This document shows positions 24,037 to 35,272 of a stretch of 64,000 nucleotides of DNA, piece after piece. Origin of the DNA: Gordionus sp. m RMFG-2023. Lineage: Eukaryota > Nematomorpha > Gordioida > Chordodea > Parachordodidae. The notes beneath the pieces are model-generated. The model saw only the letters and a list, made by a program, of their open reading frames with translations, searched no databases and was not told the DNA's origin. A program made the position numbers and the translations under genes. The stretch lies in NCBI RefSeq assembly GCF_954871325.1, contig NC_088776.1, positions 36,070,508 through 36,134,507 of the forward strand. Reading direction: 5' to 3'. Each line of letters starts with the position of its first letter. Position 1 is the first letter of the stretch.

Positions 24037-24911
24037 ATTCGATTGTAGTATATTTTTGTTAAAAAAATGGGAGGAGGGGGGGGGGGGCTCGTTCTCAAAC
24101 TCTCTTTTGACCGACCTCCAGTCGGGTTAAAAAGGAAACTAATTCCTAGGCTGAAAAAAAATTAAATATGGATTTATTTTCCATATATTTAAAAAAATAT
24201 AAGAGGGATCTTTTCTTAAAAAATTTTTTATTTTGAAATTTATAAGTAGTTAATAAGGTATGGGGCATAATTACATAATTATAATCCCATCTTATTGGTT
24301 ATCAGATAAAATATAACAAATTTAAGAACAGGGAGATCTAATAGCAAGAGGGAATTGAATTTCTTGATTTTGAAATCTTTTTTTGGTATAATACATGAAT
24401 TAGAGATCTGCAAATCACGGTCCGGTTCGTATTGGGTTTATTTTTAAAAAGTAATTTCACATTGAATTAGGCCTAATATTTATGAAAAAAGTTCTGGCCA
24501 AGTCGGGCTTAAATTTTTATATATGATATCATTACATTTTATCAAATAAATTGATATATTTTAAATCTTCAATAAACAAGGCGCTAATATTTTTTATTTG
24601 TAAAATATTTTTACAATAAAAAAATTAAAATTTTCTATATTTCGGGCCGGGCTGGGCGGACAAATAATATTTTTTATTTCGGGTCGGACTTTTCGGGACA
24701 AATAAAAAATTTCGTTCGGAATCGAGCCAGACAAATTTTTCATTAAAAAATTCGGGCTGGGTCGAACTTGAAAAATCAGGCCCGATGCAGATCACTAACA
24801 TGAATATTTGATATAAAAATTTTCAAAAACATGATAATTGAAATTTATTTAAATGTAAGAGATTTTGTAGTAGTCAGTCTACTAGTCAACTTGGTAGACC
24901 TGACAACCCTG
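24037..24911. repeat. Interspersed repeat R1, copy 2, split by a MITE
   Basis: Same order of landmarks as 21708-22221: ATTCGATTGTAGTATATTTT, a G-run, ACAAATTTAAGAACAGGG, AGTCTACTAGTCAA and CTGACAACCCTG. It is interrupted at 24401-24797 by the element listed next, which is absent from copy 1. Confidence 0.7.
24401..24797. mobile_element. TAGWGATCTGCA hAT-type MITE with perfect 8-bp target duplication
   Basis: The 397-bp element starts TAGAGATCTGCAAATCACGG and ends GCCCGATGCAGATCACTA. ACATGAAT flanks both sides (24393-24400 and 24798-24805). It carries repeated GGGCCGGGC/GGGTCGG patches and no gene. Copy 1 of the host repeat R1 shows the uninterrupted sequence. Confidence 0.9.
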
Positions 24912-26748
24912 ATAATGTAACGTGTCAAATTAAACGTACAAAAAATATATGGTTGTATAAATTTAATTTATTAAGGTTTCATACTGTCAATGTTTTCATT
25001 ATATCATATCTATCTAGATCTACTGCAAATCCTTTCTCAGAATTATAAAGAACCCCGATTTAAATTTCTGGTTTTTTGAAAAATGTTATTAGGAAGACCG
25101 GGGATACCGCTAGCGAGGTAAAGGGCTAGTTTCATTTAAAGTCAATAATGTCTCAATACATTATAATGTATGTTTTAATTTTTTTTCCTATCCAATGATG
25201 ATAAAATTTTTAAATATATAATTTAATTGTTTTATTATATATGATAATAGTTCGAGTCTTTAAATATTCGGCCCGGCCCACGTTTTATAATTTTTGGCCC
25301 AACCCGGTTTTATAGAAAAAAATTTAGTCCGGTCTCTGGTTACATTTAAAAAACATTAAAAATATTTGTATTTAATACTTTCTTTCAGTATATGTATTTA
25401 CATTTTCATAAAAATTTGTCCAATGCTGATTAGTTTTTTAATGTTTATAAAAGGCCTCTTAATTTATATTTTTCCATTAAAAATTGGAGCCAGGCCGAGT
25501 TCAAACCTAAAATAAAATTAGGACCAAAAATAGGACTTGGGCCTAAAAACGAATAGGGCCGTATTCAAGATAGGCGGAATTGGCGCGAGCTTGGAATGCA
25601 TAAGGCGTAAACCCCTACAACATTTCTTCATTTAGTTTTTATTTACTGTATATTAATCTTTGCGTATGTAATTAAACATTTATCTACTGGTGGTATTGAC
25701 TGATACCTTAAGGGTGGGATATCAACATTCGATTGCATCTTTTAAAATGGTAACTTCATTAAAAAAATTATTTTATCACAATATTGATTAAGTATGTAAT
25801 ATATGATCTTAAATAACCAGTTAAATCAAATTAACACTTGAAGCGTATTATAAAATAAATTAGACGAAATTATAATGAATCATATTATTTTCAAAATTAT
25901 TGTTACATAAAATAAAAAGGTGTTATGGAAAATGTGTAATTTTAAAATAAATATGGATATATTATTATAGATGGCGTTAATAAAAAACCTTGTAAAATAA
26001 ATAATAAGAATAACGACTTCATAACATTACATTATTGTTATGAAAATAGAATAAACACAGTATCACAATTTTTTCTAATATTTCATATAAAGTTAGTTAG
26101 GTAATCTATTAAAAATATCTTAAAGCTAATTGTTTTAAAATACAGGCGTTCGTTTCTATAAATTAATTATAATTTATTATAAACAAAAAATTTTCTCTAA
26201 ATGCCGAACATTCTTTCGAAACTTTAATATAAAAAAATTAATTTGTGAGTGCAGGCGGGGCAGATTATTTATAGACTTAATAATTTTTTTTGTAATCAAT
26301 TGATAAAAAAATCGTGTTAATTTTTTTTATTTGAACTCATATTTGTATCAAAATCTAATATTTTTTGTTTGCCCTAAAAGAATTAAAATTTCATATAATG
26401 AAACATGTTTCCAAATAATTCATAATTTTTTTTTTAAATATCAATGACAATGAAAGATAAGTATGAGGACAAATTTATAATTAAAAAAAAAGAATGTAAT
26501 AGAAAATTTGTAAAGTTGTTTATACTAAGTATTATGATACCTAGTATACTTTTGTTACTTTAATGAGAAAATCGCGAAGCCTTCATAGGTGTAATCACCT
26601 TATCTTGACTCCCTTTAGGTGGGTCCTTTACTGCTAAAATCATATTTAAAATGCTTAATTAAATTTTTCTATAACCAAAATATAATCGCCTTTTAAGTGG
26701 CCACCTCATAAATATTATTGAAAAGATTTTTTTCTCCGATATAAATAC
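24912..26748. other. AT-rich, no gene; degraded GGCCCGG element at about 25255-25610
   Basis: TCGGCCCGGCCCACG and GGCCCAACCCGG at 25270-25310, and GGGCCTAAAAACG... at 25540-25560, mark an eroded MITE. No termini could be fixed. Confidence 0.4.
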
Positions 26749-26998
26749 CAGAGACCTGCAGACCTTCCCGGCCCGGGCCACTTTTTAATTTTTTAAAATT
26801 TACCTGGGCCAGGTAAAAAAAACAATTTTTTTAAATACCCGGGCGGGGCCCTATAAAACCGAATATTTTAAATCGCCATTATTAGCCATAAAATTTTTTA
26901 AAAAATGTAATATATTTTAAAAAATTTCAAGCCGGGCCGAATTTTTTTTTTAAATAATACGGGCCGGGTCGTGCAAATGGTACCTCTGCAGATCTCTT
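26749..26998. mobile_element. CAGAGACCTGCAG hAT-type MITE, second full-length copy
   Basis: It begins CAGAGACCTGCAGACC and ends ACCTCTGCAGATCTCTT. It shares the interior AAATCGCCATTATTAGCCAT and GTGCAAATGGTACCTCTGCA with the copy at 7389-7652. The target duplication is not clear. Confidence 0.8.
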
Positions 26999-28051
26999 AT
27001 ATATATTTATATGATTACAATATATCTTTTTTTGCGCAAAGAGAACTTAAGAGGTTAAAAAGGGGAGATGAAAGTCAGAATTAAAAAATCAATAATAAAT
27101 AAGGAATTGCATAAACATCAAAAGCCGAATAAAATTTAAACAAATTACCAAAATATTCTTATTTTGTATTAATTTACTAACAAATAAGTAATAACCTCGT
27201 TATTAACCTCCAAGGGAAAAATGTATATTTATCAATTTTAACGATGTAGGGTGAAACTTAATAATAGCCGGTTTATTTCAGTATGATCCTTGGTAGCTTA
27301 AGATATGTATCCAAGCTCAAAATATTGTTTTGTGATAGAGGGAGATTTCTGTTTTTAAAAACCTTTTAACTTAACTCTTCGATGTAACATAATGGCGTTA
27401 CTTGGGAGGGAAAAAAGCATATTCAGAACTAGTAAAAACATGATATGAATCAGTGAGGCAGTGGGTAACTTTTTAATGTAATCCATAGGGAAATTTATTT
27501 TATAAATAATATCGAAAAATCAATTTATAGTATTTATTTTATATTTTATTTATTTCAAATAAGAAGTTGGAACATTCCAGCCCGCAAGAAGATTTTAGGG
27601 CCGATACGGGCAAATTGCTTACAATCAACTTGTAATTAATTTTAAGGGCAGGGCTGGATAAAAATATAATTATGGGCGGGGACTAACAACCGAATAGAAA
27701 ATTTCTACAGGCCGCGCCCATCTCTACTTTAAATCTCTAAATACATAAAATAATAAAAGTTCTGACATGAAAACAGATTTAGTCGTAAAATATAATGAAT
27801 TATATTCTTGTATATTTGTGATTCTTTTGCATAAATACACTATGACTCGCTTACAAACATTCTTTTTATGTTCCCAGTTTTCATGTTTTTATTTCAGTAC
27901 CAAAAATCTTATAATCTTAAAGTGCTCGAGTTCAATTGAAATAACTGTTGGTACCTTGAGAAATGTTATACACTGTATTATTTTTCTAAACCGGATTCTT
28001 AGATCATTCCAATATAAATCGGAATAAAAAATAGCTATTTTCAGGAACATA
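26999..28051. other. AT-rich, no gene; GGGC-rich MITE relic at about 27575-27725
   Basis: CCAGCCCGCAAGAAG ... GGGCCGATACGGGC ... AGGCCGCGCCCATCTC outlines an eroded short element. An 86-residue frame at 27767-28027 lacks recognisable domains and I do not call it a gene. Confidence 0.4.
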
Positions 28052-28059
28052 TTTCAGAT

Positions 28060-28853
28060 TAGGGATGTACCGATATTTTTTATCGGATCGGATCGGGCCG
28101 ATATGTCACCTATTATACATATCGGCTATCGGCCAATATTATAAAATTTGCAGATCCGATCCGATATAAAATGGCGTCCTTAACAAAAATAAAATGTTAT
28201 AAATTTTTTAAAAAAAAGTTATATCTAAAAATCATTTATTTTTATAAATAAAATCGAAATCCATATTTTTTTAATAATAATAATTAATTAATAAACATTC
28301 TGCCATATTGTTATTTTTTGCGCATTCTGTTTATAAAAGTGTGCGATAATCTCTTTAGAATCTGTTCTTAGTGAAGTTGGTGATATTGACAGTTACCATC
28401 ACCGCAGGCTGATTTCTGATAAATTGGAAATTTTGATATTTTTAAAAAGAAATCTTCGATATATTAATGTTAAATATTATTTTAAATATTTATTTAGATT
28501 TCATAATATATTTGTTTATTACTTATTATGTATATAGATTAATGTTGTTAAATATTATTTTAAATATTTATTTAAATTTCATAATATATTTGCTTATTAC
28601 TTATTATGTATATAGATTAATGTTGTTACTTATTATATAAAAGTGATATACTTTTAGGCAATAGAATTGAATATAAACTATAACTGATCATTATAATATA
28701 TTTAATGACATAAGTTATGGTATAATTAAATTATAGATGTTATACTAATAAAAAGTATATTACAAATTAAAACCATTAGTATCTTTACAAGAATACAAAA
28801 TTAGATATGATATCGGATCGGATCGGCCAAAAAGTGGTATCAATACACCCCTA
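28060..28853. mobile_element. Non-autonomous hAT element with TATCGGATCGG subterminal repeats and perfect 8-bp target duplication
   Basis: The 794-bp element has ends TAGGGATGTACCGATA and TGGTATCAATACACCCCTA, which are inverted. TTTCAGAT flanks both sides (28052-28059 and 28854-28861). The subterminal motif TATCGGATCGGATCGG occurs near both ends, with GATCCGATCCGAT inside the left end, as expected for transposase-binding repeats. The interior is AT-rich with no transposase. Confidence 0.9.
28465..28622. repeat. Two-copy tandem repeat inside the 28060 element
   Basis: A unit of about 85 bp (ATTAATGTT...AAATATTATTTTAAATATTT...TTACTTATTATGTATATAG) is present twice with few differences. Confidence 0.7.
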
Positions 28854-28861
28854 TTTCAGAT

Positions 28862-29459
28862 CAAATAAAATTTTGCACAGTGATTTGGTATGTTTCAAAT
28901 TGTTATTACTACATCTCTATAAGGTATTAGGATATGACGTTAAATGTGTAAAAATGACGCGTTGCTCAATTTTGAATATAAATAATAAATCTTGAAAATT
29001 TCTCAGTGTTTTATCATTTCGCGAAAAGTTAAAGGTTAATTTTTAACACTGGCCTTGTGTTCAAAATTTATGAAATTTTGTGTAAATATGTTTATTAAAA
29101 TAGGATAAACTGTGTTAAAAATTTAGTCAGGAGTAAAAATTCGTTTTAGTTAATGATAATATTTTACCGATCAAATATACTATTCTAAATGGTGACACAA
29201 AAAATAAATCAATAAATAAATCGATTTTATTAGAATTTAATTATCAGTGGCTTGCATCGCTCAAAATTTCAGACCAACCTAGCCCGAAAATAATAAAAAA
29301 TCATTTTCCAGTGTGGATTTTTCAATTTTAGTATTGTAATTATATTAGTTATCCACATTTAATTGGAATTTTAATCATTTTAAAAAAGATTTAATATATT
29401 TTAGATAACTTAAGTGGTAATTTATGAAAACTACATAAGACGTATAAATTTTCAAAATA
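28862..29459. other. AT-rich, no gene seen
   Basis: Nothing recognisable on either strand. Confidence 0.45.
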
Positions 29460-29583
29460 TATAATTTTGCAGTCAAGCTTGAAGGCCCGGGTCGAATAAT
29501 ATAAACATATAAAATCCGAGTGAAAAAATAATTTTTTTTATTTCTGGGCCAGATCGGCCTTAAATTTGGAGATCTGCAGGCCA
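29460..29583. mobile_element. Truncated GAGATCTGCAGGCC MITE
   Basis: AAGGCCCGGGTCG near 29480 and GGAGATCTGCAGGCCATTA near 29565 are terminal and subterminal motifs of the same broad family as 24401-24797. Only one side is convincing. Confidence 0.45.
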
Positions 29584-29953
29584 TTAATATTAAAATTCAG
29601 ATAATTTTATTTAGGCACCAGAGTAGAAATTTGAGAAAATAAAATAAGTTTGAGGCCCATACTGGTATTGGGACGATACTTTAAACTTTAACAAATACAA
29701 AGAGCTAATACACAAAAATGATAATCAACTTTTATAACTTTATAAAAAAAAATTAGTCAACAAAATAAGGTTTGATTTTATTTAAAAAATCAGTTACAGC
29801 CTTTTTAAAATAATATATTTTATTTTATAAACTAATGCCTATCAATATTAGAAAAATAATAAATTAAAAATAATAGACCCCTTGATAAAAGCAATGATAA
29901 AAAATTTCTAAAAAAGAGAAAGAAGAAATAAAGAGGGTGAGGTTACTGTATAT

Positions 29954-30128
29954 CAGAGTTGTTAAAGAATCTAGATACAAGTATCTAGATCCTGTATCTA
30001 GATATAAAAATGTGGTATCTCTATCTGTATCTAGATAGATTTTTGATTAAATAATCTGTATCTAGATATTACTTTAGACATTGTATCTGTATCTAGATCC
30101 ATTTAAAAAGTATCTTTTAACAACTCTG
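29954..30128. mobile_element. TATCTAGAT-repeat hAT-type MITE with perfect 8-bp target duplication
   Basis: The 175-bp element has ends CAGAGTTGTTAAAG and CTTTTAACAACTCTG. CTGTATAT flanks both sides (29946-29953 and 30129-30136). The short interior is packed with the palindromic motif ATCTAGAT, about six copies in both orientations. Confidence 0.92.
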
Positions 30129-30437
30129 CTGTATATTGTTATAAAAGATATTGTTTTGATGAATAAACTATTCTAGATATAAAATTGGAAGATACACATA
30201 TGCATATTCCAATCATAAGATATATATAAAATTGTGTCAAAAATAAAAATAATCAATTTCATAGATAGCAAATTTTGTATTCAAAAGAAAAACCACCAAT
30301 TATTGCTTTATATTTTATTTTAATCATTAAATAATTTTCAAAATTATCTTAGTTTTTTTAAAACAAGTTTAATTATTTTCTACTTTTATGACTGCCAATG
30401 TTAAATAAAACTTGTTATTTCTTTATTATTATCTAAT

Positions 30438-30815
30438 TAGTGATCTGCATTGGGCCTAATTTTTCAAGCCCAGACTGGTCAGAAATTTTTTTTGAAAAAT
30501 TTGTACTCCTCAGTTCAATCCCAAACAAAATTTTTTTTATTTGTCCAGAATTTATCCAAAATAAAAATAATGATCATTTTTCTATTGTCCAAATTTACTT
30601 AAATATAGAAAAAATTAATAATTTTTTTTAAAAAAATATTAATGCCTTGCTTCCTGCAAGAATATTAAAACATATCAATTTGTTTCATAAAATTTAATGA
30701 TATCTTATTTAAAATTTAAGACCAACTCAGATTATTTTTAAAAAAATATTAGGCCTAACTCAGTCTAAACCAAAATTATTTTTAAAAATTTCAAGCAGGG
30801 CCATGATTTGCAGAA
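30438..30815. mobile_element. TAGTGATCTGCA hAT-type MITE, eroded right end
   Basis: It begins TAGTGATCTGCATTGGGCC and ends near GGGCCATGATTTGCAGAACA. The interior GGCCTAA.../AAATTTTAAGACC layout matches 24401-24797. No convincing target duplication. Confidence 0.6.
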
Positions 30816-31820
30816 CATATTTTCTTTAAAAATAAATTAACTAATTTTTAATGTCAATATTCAATATTTATCCTATTCTAATAAAAATAAACACTATAAC
30901 CAAAAATATAAAAAATTTTGAAATATCAAACAAAAAATAGCCAAACAAAATTAAATCATGTTAACTTCTTAACACTTTTTTGCTCATTTTATATTCAAAA
31001 AAAATGATGATAAATAATAATGAAATATAAAATAAAGTTTAAATACTATATAATAATACTTGCTTAAAGTATTACTATAATTTTATAAGTGATTATAATA
31101 TAGAAATAAAATTGCAAAAATTAATTTTATATAGTTAATTTGCGTAAACTTTTAAATTAGTCCATAATAAATAATAGAATAAATCATAAATGTAGAATTA
31201 TTTCAAATAAAATATTGTTCTTACTTTACATTTTTAAGAATTTTAGAATTTTAGAATTGTTGAATGTTTCTATGAATTAAAAGAAATAACTTTATTAGAA
31301 TTAAGAATGATCGTCACATTTTTGATAGCTGTCAATGTAATTTCTAATTTATAAAATTAATAAAAAGAAATGGCAAAAAGAGATGTGAATATGTTAGAGG
31401 ATACCGTTAATTTCTTTTTTGATTTTAGTCCCATTTCCAAATTTTAAGGAGGATTGTCCCCCCTTGCTAATAAATTTAATATTTTTTAAAAGTGTAAATT
31501 TGAAAACTAATTTTTAAATCAAAAATATAATTTTTTTTTATATAACCACGAAGATAGAAAAATAAAAATTTTTTTTTAAATATTTTAATTTTTATTATAT
31601 AATCTATTATCAATTAAAATATAATTATAATATTAATTTCTCTCAATTTTTATGAATATAAGATAATTTCGGGAAAGAAATGGTAAAAAAAAATATTTTT
31701 ATAAAAATATTAATCATGTAAATATTAAAACGGAACTAAAGGAAATGCAAAAATTAACAGTAACGACAGGTTTTAATTTTTACTTTATTTTAGTGGCGTC
31801 AACTTTAAGGGGGTCGTGAC
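30816..31820. other. AT-rich, no gene seen
   Basis: Only A/T-rich sequence and short chance frames. It ends at GGGGGTCGTGAC, the flank of the next element. Confidence 0.45.
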
Positions 31821-32402
31821 CATAGGTGTAGCCAGGGGGGTAAGGGGGGAGCATAAGGAAACCCCCCCCCCTTCAGAAATTTATCACCTTTTGTGAATAT
31901 CATTTTAAGCTAATAAAAATATCCCCCTTAGTCCTCCCCCCAATCCCTGATCCCCAAAAATGTATGCATATATCTTAAACAATAATTTGAAAAAGAAAGT
32001 AAAAGTTGATATTTATAAAACTATTCATCATAATTTATACATTTTTGTAAAAAAAACATTTATATATAAAAAAAAGTGAACCAAAAATGTTATTTAAGAA
32101 ATGGAATATAAGCCAAAGATAAGACAAAAGTGAAATGAATTATATTTATTAATAATCGATCCATAAAATTACTAAATAATATAATATATCAGATATAATT
32201 TTTTATAAAGTGAGTAATTTTAATTTATTTATCTTAATAAAAGTAAAACATAATTATAAAACTATTGATAAAATTAAATTATAAATTAAATAAAAAAATT
32301 AAAGCACAATACAAATAGTGGAATATTATATGTCGTAGATTTACAGTATATCTAATTTTATCAATTATAATATGACAATCAAGTATATTTTACCAATATA
32401 GC

Positions 32403-32491
32403 GAATTATATATTTTACAGAAAACTATAAAATATTGATAAGGATATCAGAAAATATCTTTTAAAGACATTGTGGGATAAATAATATGAAA
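32403..32491. repeat. Long direct flanking duplication of LTR element 1, left copy
   Basis: TATTTTACAGAAAACTATAA through GGGATAAATAATATGAA abuts the left LTR and recurs at 41039-41122 directly after the right LTR, in the same orientation, with a handful of differences. Confidence 0.8.
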
Positions 32492-33075
32492 TTTTATATT
32501 TCTACTTGTAATAGAAATAGTTCTGATGAAATGGTTCGGTTGCATTTATTTTATTTTTATTTTAATCTTTACAAACAAATATATTTATTGTATTTTTGTC
32601 TTACTTGAAATTCTTCTTTTTTTTTAAAACATACTCCAATCTTTTCTTTTTTAATAACTAAATTTCTCCAAAACAACAAAAAAAATTAACAACCAATTCT
32701 TCCAAAAATCAACAACGAAAAAATTTTCAAAAACCCGATAACTAACTTTTTATTATTTTTTTCTTCTTTATATTCATTACACAAAATTTAAAAAAATAAT
32801 AATAAATAACAATAATAATAATATGCCATCAAAGTCTATTAATAATCTATTCGCGAAATAATATAATATCGAAATTAAAAGAATAATAATAACAATAATA
32901 ATAATAATATTCCGTCAAAGTCTAATAATAATCTATTCGCGAAATAATATAATATCTAAATTGAAAGAATAATAATAACAATCATATATTAAATTATACT
33001 AATCCTATTTTAAAATAACCAACTATAATAACTCCTTCTAATGACCACATTATAACTTAATATCGCCCCACATCA
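32492..33075 (-). repeat. LTR element 1, 3' LTR
   Basis: Near-identical to 40456-41037. On the minus strand it starts TGATGTGGGGCGATATTAAG. It contains two tandem copies of a block of about 90 bp with AATCTATTCGCGAAATAATA. Confidence 0.88.
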
Positions 33076-33086
33076 GACCTCTCCCT

Positions 33087-33796
33087 CTACATGAAACCAG
33101 AGTCGACGTCATCCTCATCCTCCGACAGGATGAACTCCAACAGGTGATCCAGCTCCCAGTCCTCCATGGTCATTCCATTTCTTTCTCCTACTCCGATCTC
33201 TCCCAGCCGCATGAGCTCCTCCCACGCCATGGTTTCATCCGGATCTTGTACGGTTTCCACCACCGCTCCCCTCATCTGCTCCAGCGCCAGTTGTTCCTGT
33301 TCTCCGTTAACCTCCACCCCTCTGCACTCTCCTCTTCTCCGAAGTCAGATCATCGGTCACGCGTCGTTTGCACACTTGCCACCCGATGTTCCTCCATCCT
33401 CGACTCCACCTGCTTCTCCAAACTCCCATACGGTTCTTCCCTTTGACCCGCTGTAATTTCCCCCGCGAGTTCAGATCTCCTCATCCGTACTCTTCTCGAT
33501 GTCCGTGTTCTTCTCGATCTCCTTCCGCTACGCGCACACTGAGCTCGTAGGTACCCTAGCTCTCCGCAATTGTAGCACCGTCTCAGATCCACCTGCATCC
33601 GCCGAACATTCCTTATGTCGTTCCCCGATCTCGTTCCTTGTCCCCTCCATGCCTCCTGCTCCCTCCACGGGAATCGCCTTCTTTCATTTCTCCAGTGTTG
33701 TCGTTCTCTCCACTGAACAAATCCCTGTAATCCCGCGCACCTGGGAATTATAATTAGATGTACTTCGTAATCCTCAAATATCCAACTCCGTCTCAT
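33087..33796 (-). other. Extra 3' reading frames of LTR element 1 with a zinc knuckle
   Basis: Downstream of integrase, where some Ty3/gypsy elements carry env or accessory frames, there is an Arg-rich frame with a CCHC knuckle (CYNCGELGYLRAQC), followed by an acidic frame (ending SEDEDDVDSGFM). No envelope features (signal peptide, membrane anchor) were seen. It could be a displaced or second nucleocapsid-like part. The surrounding base composition is far less AT-rich than the host. Confidence 0.55.
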
Positions 33797-35272
33797 GTCA
33801 GCTATTCTTTTTCCTTTTAGGTATATTATAACATAATATTTATTGCCCTCACTCTTCCCCTTCTAACTCTCTCACTTCCTCTTACTTTGCCCTAACACAA
33901 TTAATTTTATACATTATTTAAACAAACATCCATTTTATCTCTGGCCCTTTACTTACCTCCCCCTTTTCTTTTATTACAACCTTTATATATATATTTTTAT
34001 TTTTACTAATATTTTTTTTCTTTTTAAAAAAAAAAAACTACGCTCTCCCTTTTTTTTTACTAATTACTTAATAATATTTTTTTTTTAAAAAAACACTACG
34101 CTCTCCCCCTTTTTATTTACGTAAATTTAAACTCTTTCATAAAAAAATTTTTTTTTTTTTAAACAAACAAAACTCAACAAAAATATTCCCTTTTAACTAC
34201 CTCAAAAAATTTTTTACCTTAATTCCCTAATCTCTGATTTTACAGACCCAATATACAATTTACATACATGAAAAATTATTTTACCTAAATTTGCAGAATC
34301 TCCGCTTTTACAAGCCTTAATTAAAATGATATATTTTATCATCATAAATTTCACTGTCACGTTCTTTCCTTAACATCAATCTAATTATATACTATTTCTC
34401 ACTTTACGATTTATTACCCAACTAAATTCACTCTTTTGACAACTTTTCCCTCCCCCCTTTCCTAATTAATTACTTACTTATCTTGCCAAATTTATATAAT
34501 TCCTTTTTTTTTATTCACACATTTTGTATTTAATTCGAAACGACTGCCAACTTTATTTTACTATAAAAATTCTTTAACTTTTTCCTTCTGCACCTGTTTT
34601 AAAAATCTCAAACCCATTTCAATTATTTTTCTCCACTACCCCAAATTATTATTCACACTATAACCTTGTTAAAATTAAAATTATTTAATAAGCAACACAA
34701 AAACTTTCTTTCTCAACGGAGACCTTTTTTTTTTTCGCTGCTTATCTTCCTACTACCCAAATTAAATACCACAGACCAAAAAAAACCAATCTTTCGACAA
34801 CTTCCAATCCCAAAAACCCTATATGACACTTAATGGGGTCCTCCCTACCCCCCAATTTACCTATATATATTTTCCCTATTCTTTTCCCCTATATACACTT
34901 ACTATTATCTTTCCTTTTCCTATATTCCTTAATTAAATATACCCATTGATAATCTTATTGAAATATTGAAAGGTAAACTACCGCTTAATAGACTCATTCT
35001 CACCCCACGAATTCCCTATATATTTTCCTATTCTTACATATATACACTTCCTATTTTCTTATTTATTTTTTTTTCTATTATTATATTTTTTATTTATTCC
35101 ATCATTCCATATATCCATTGAAACGCTTATCAAACTATTGAAAGGAGAACTACCGCTTAATGGCTCCTTCTTGCCCCATAATTTATATATATATATTTTT
35201 TTCTTTTTTTAAACACACTCTATACTTTAACCATAATATATGCATATATACGTATTCTGGTTTTTCCCCCTT
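33797..35272. other. Pyrimidine-rich spacer inside LTR element 1
   Basis: There is no convincing gene. The plus strand is strongly T/C-rich. Two or three diverged tandem units of about 165-180 bp lie at about 34.84-35.18 kb (shared ACTACCGCTTAATRG), and ACTACGCTCTCCC recurs near 34.04 and 34.10 kb. Confidence 0.6.

Noticed and set aside
27767-28027. 86-codon plus-strand frame.
   Set aside because: No recognisable motifs, hydrophobic by AT-bias, no splice or promoter context.
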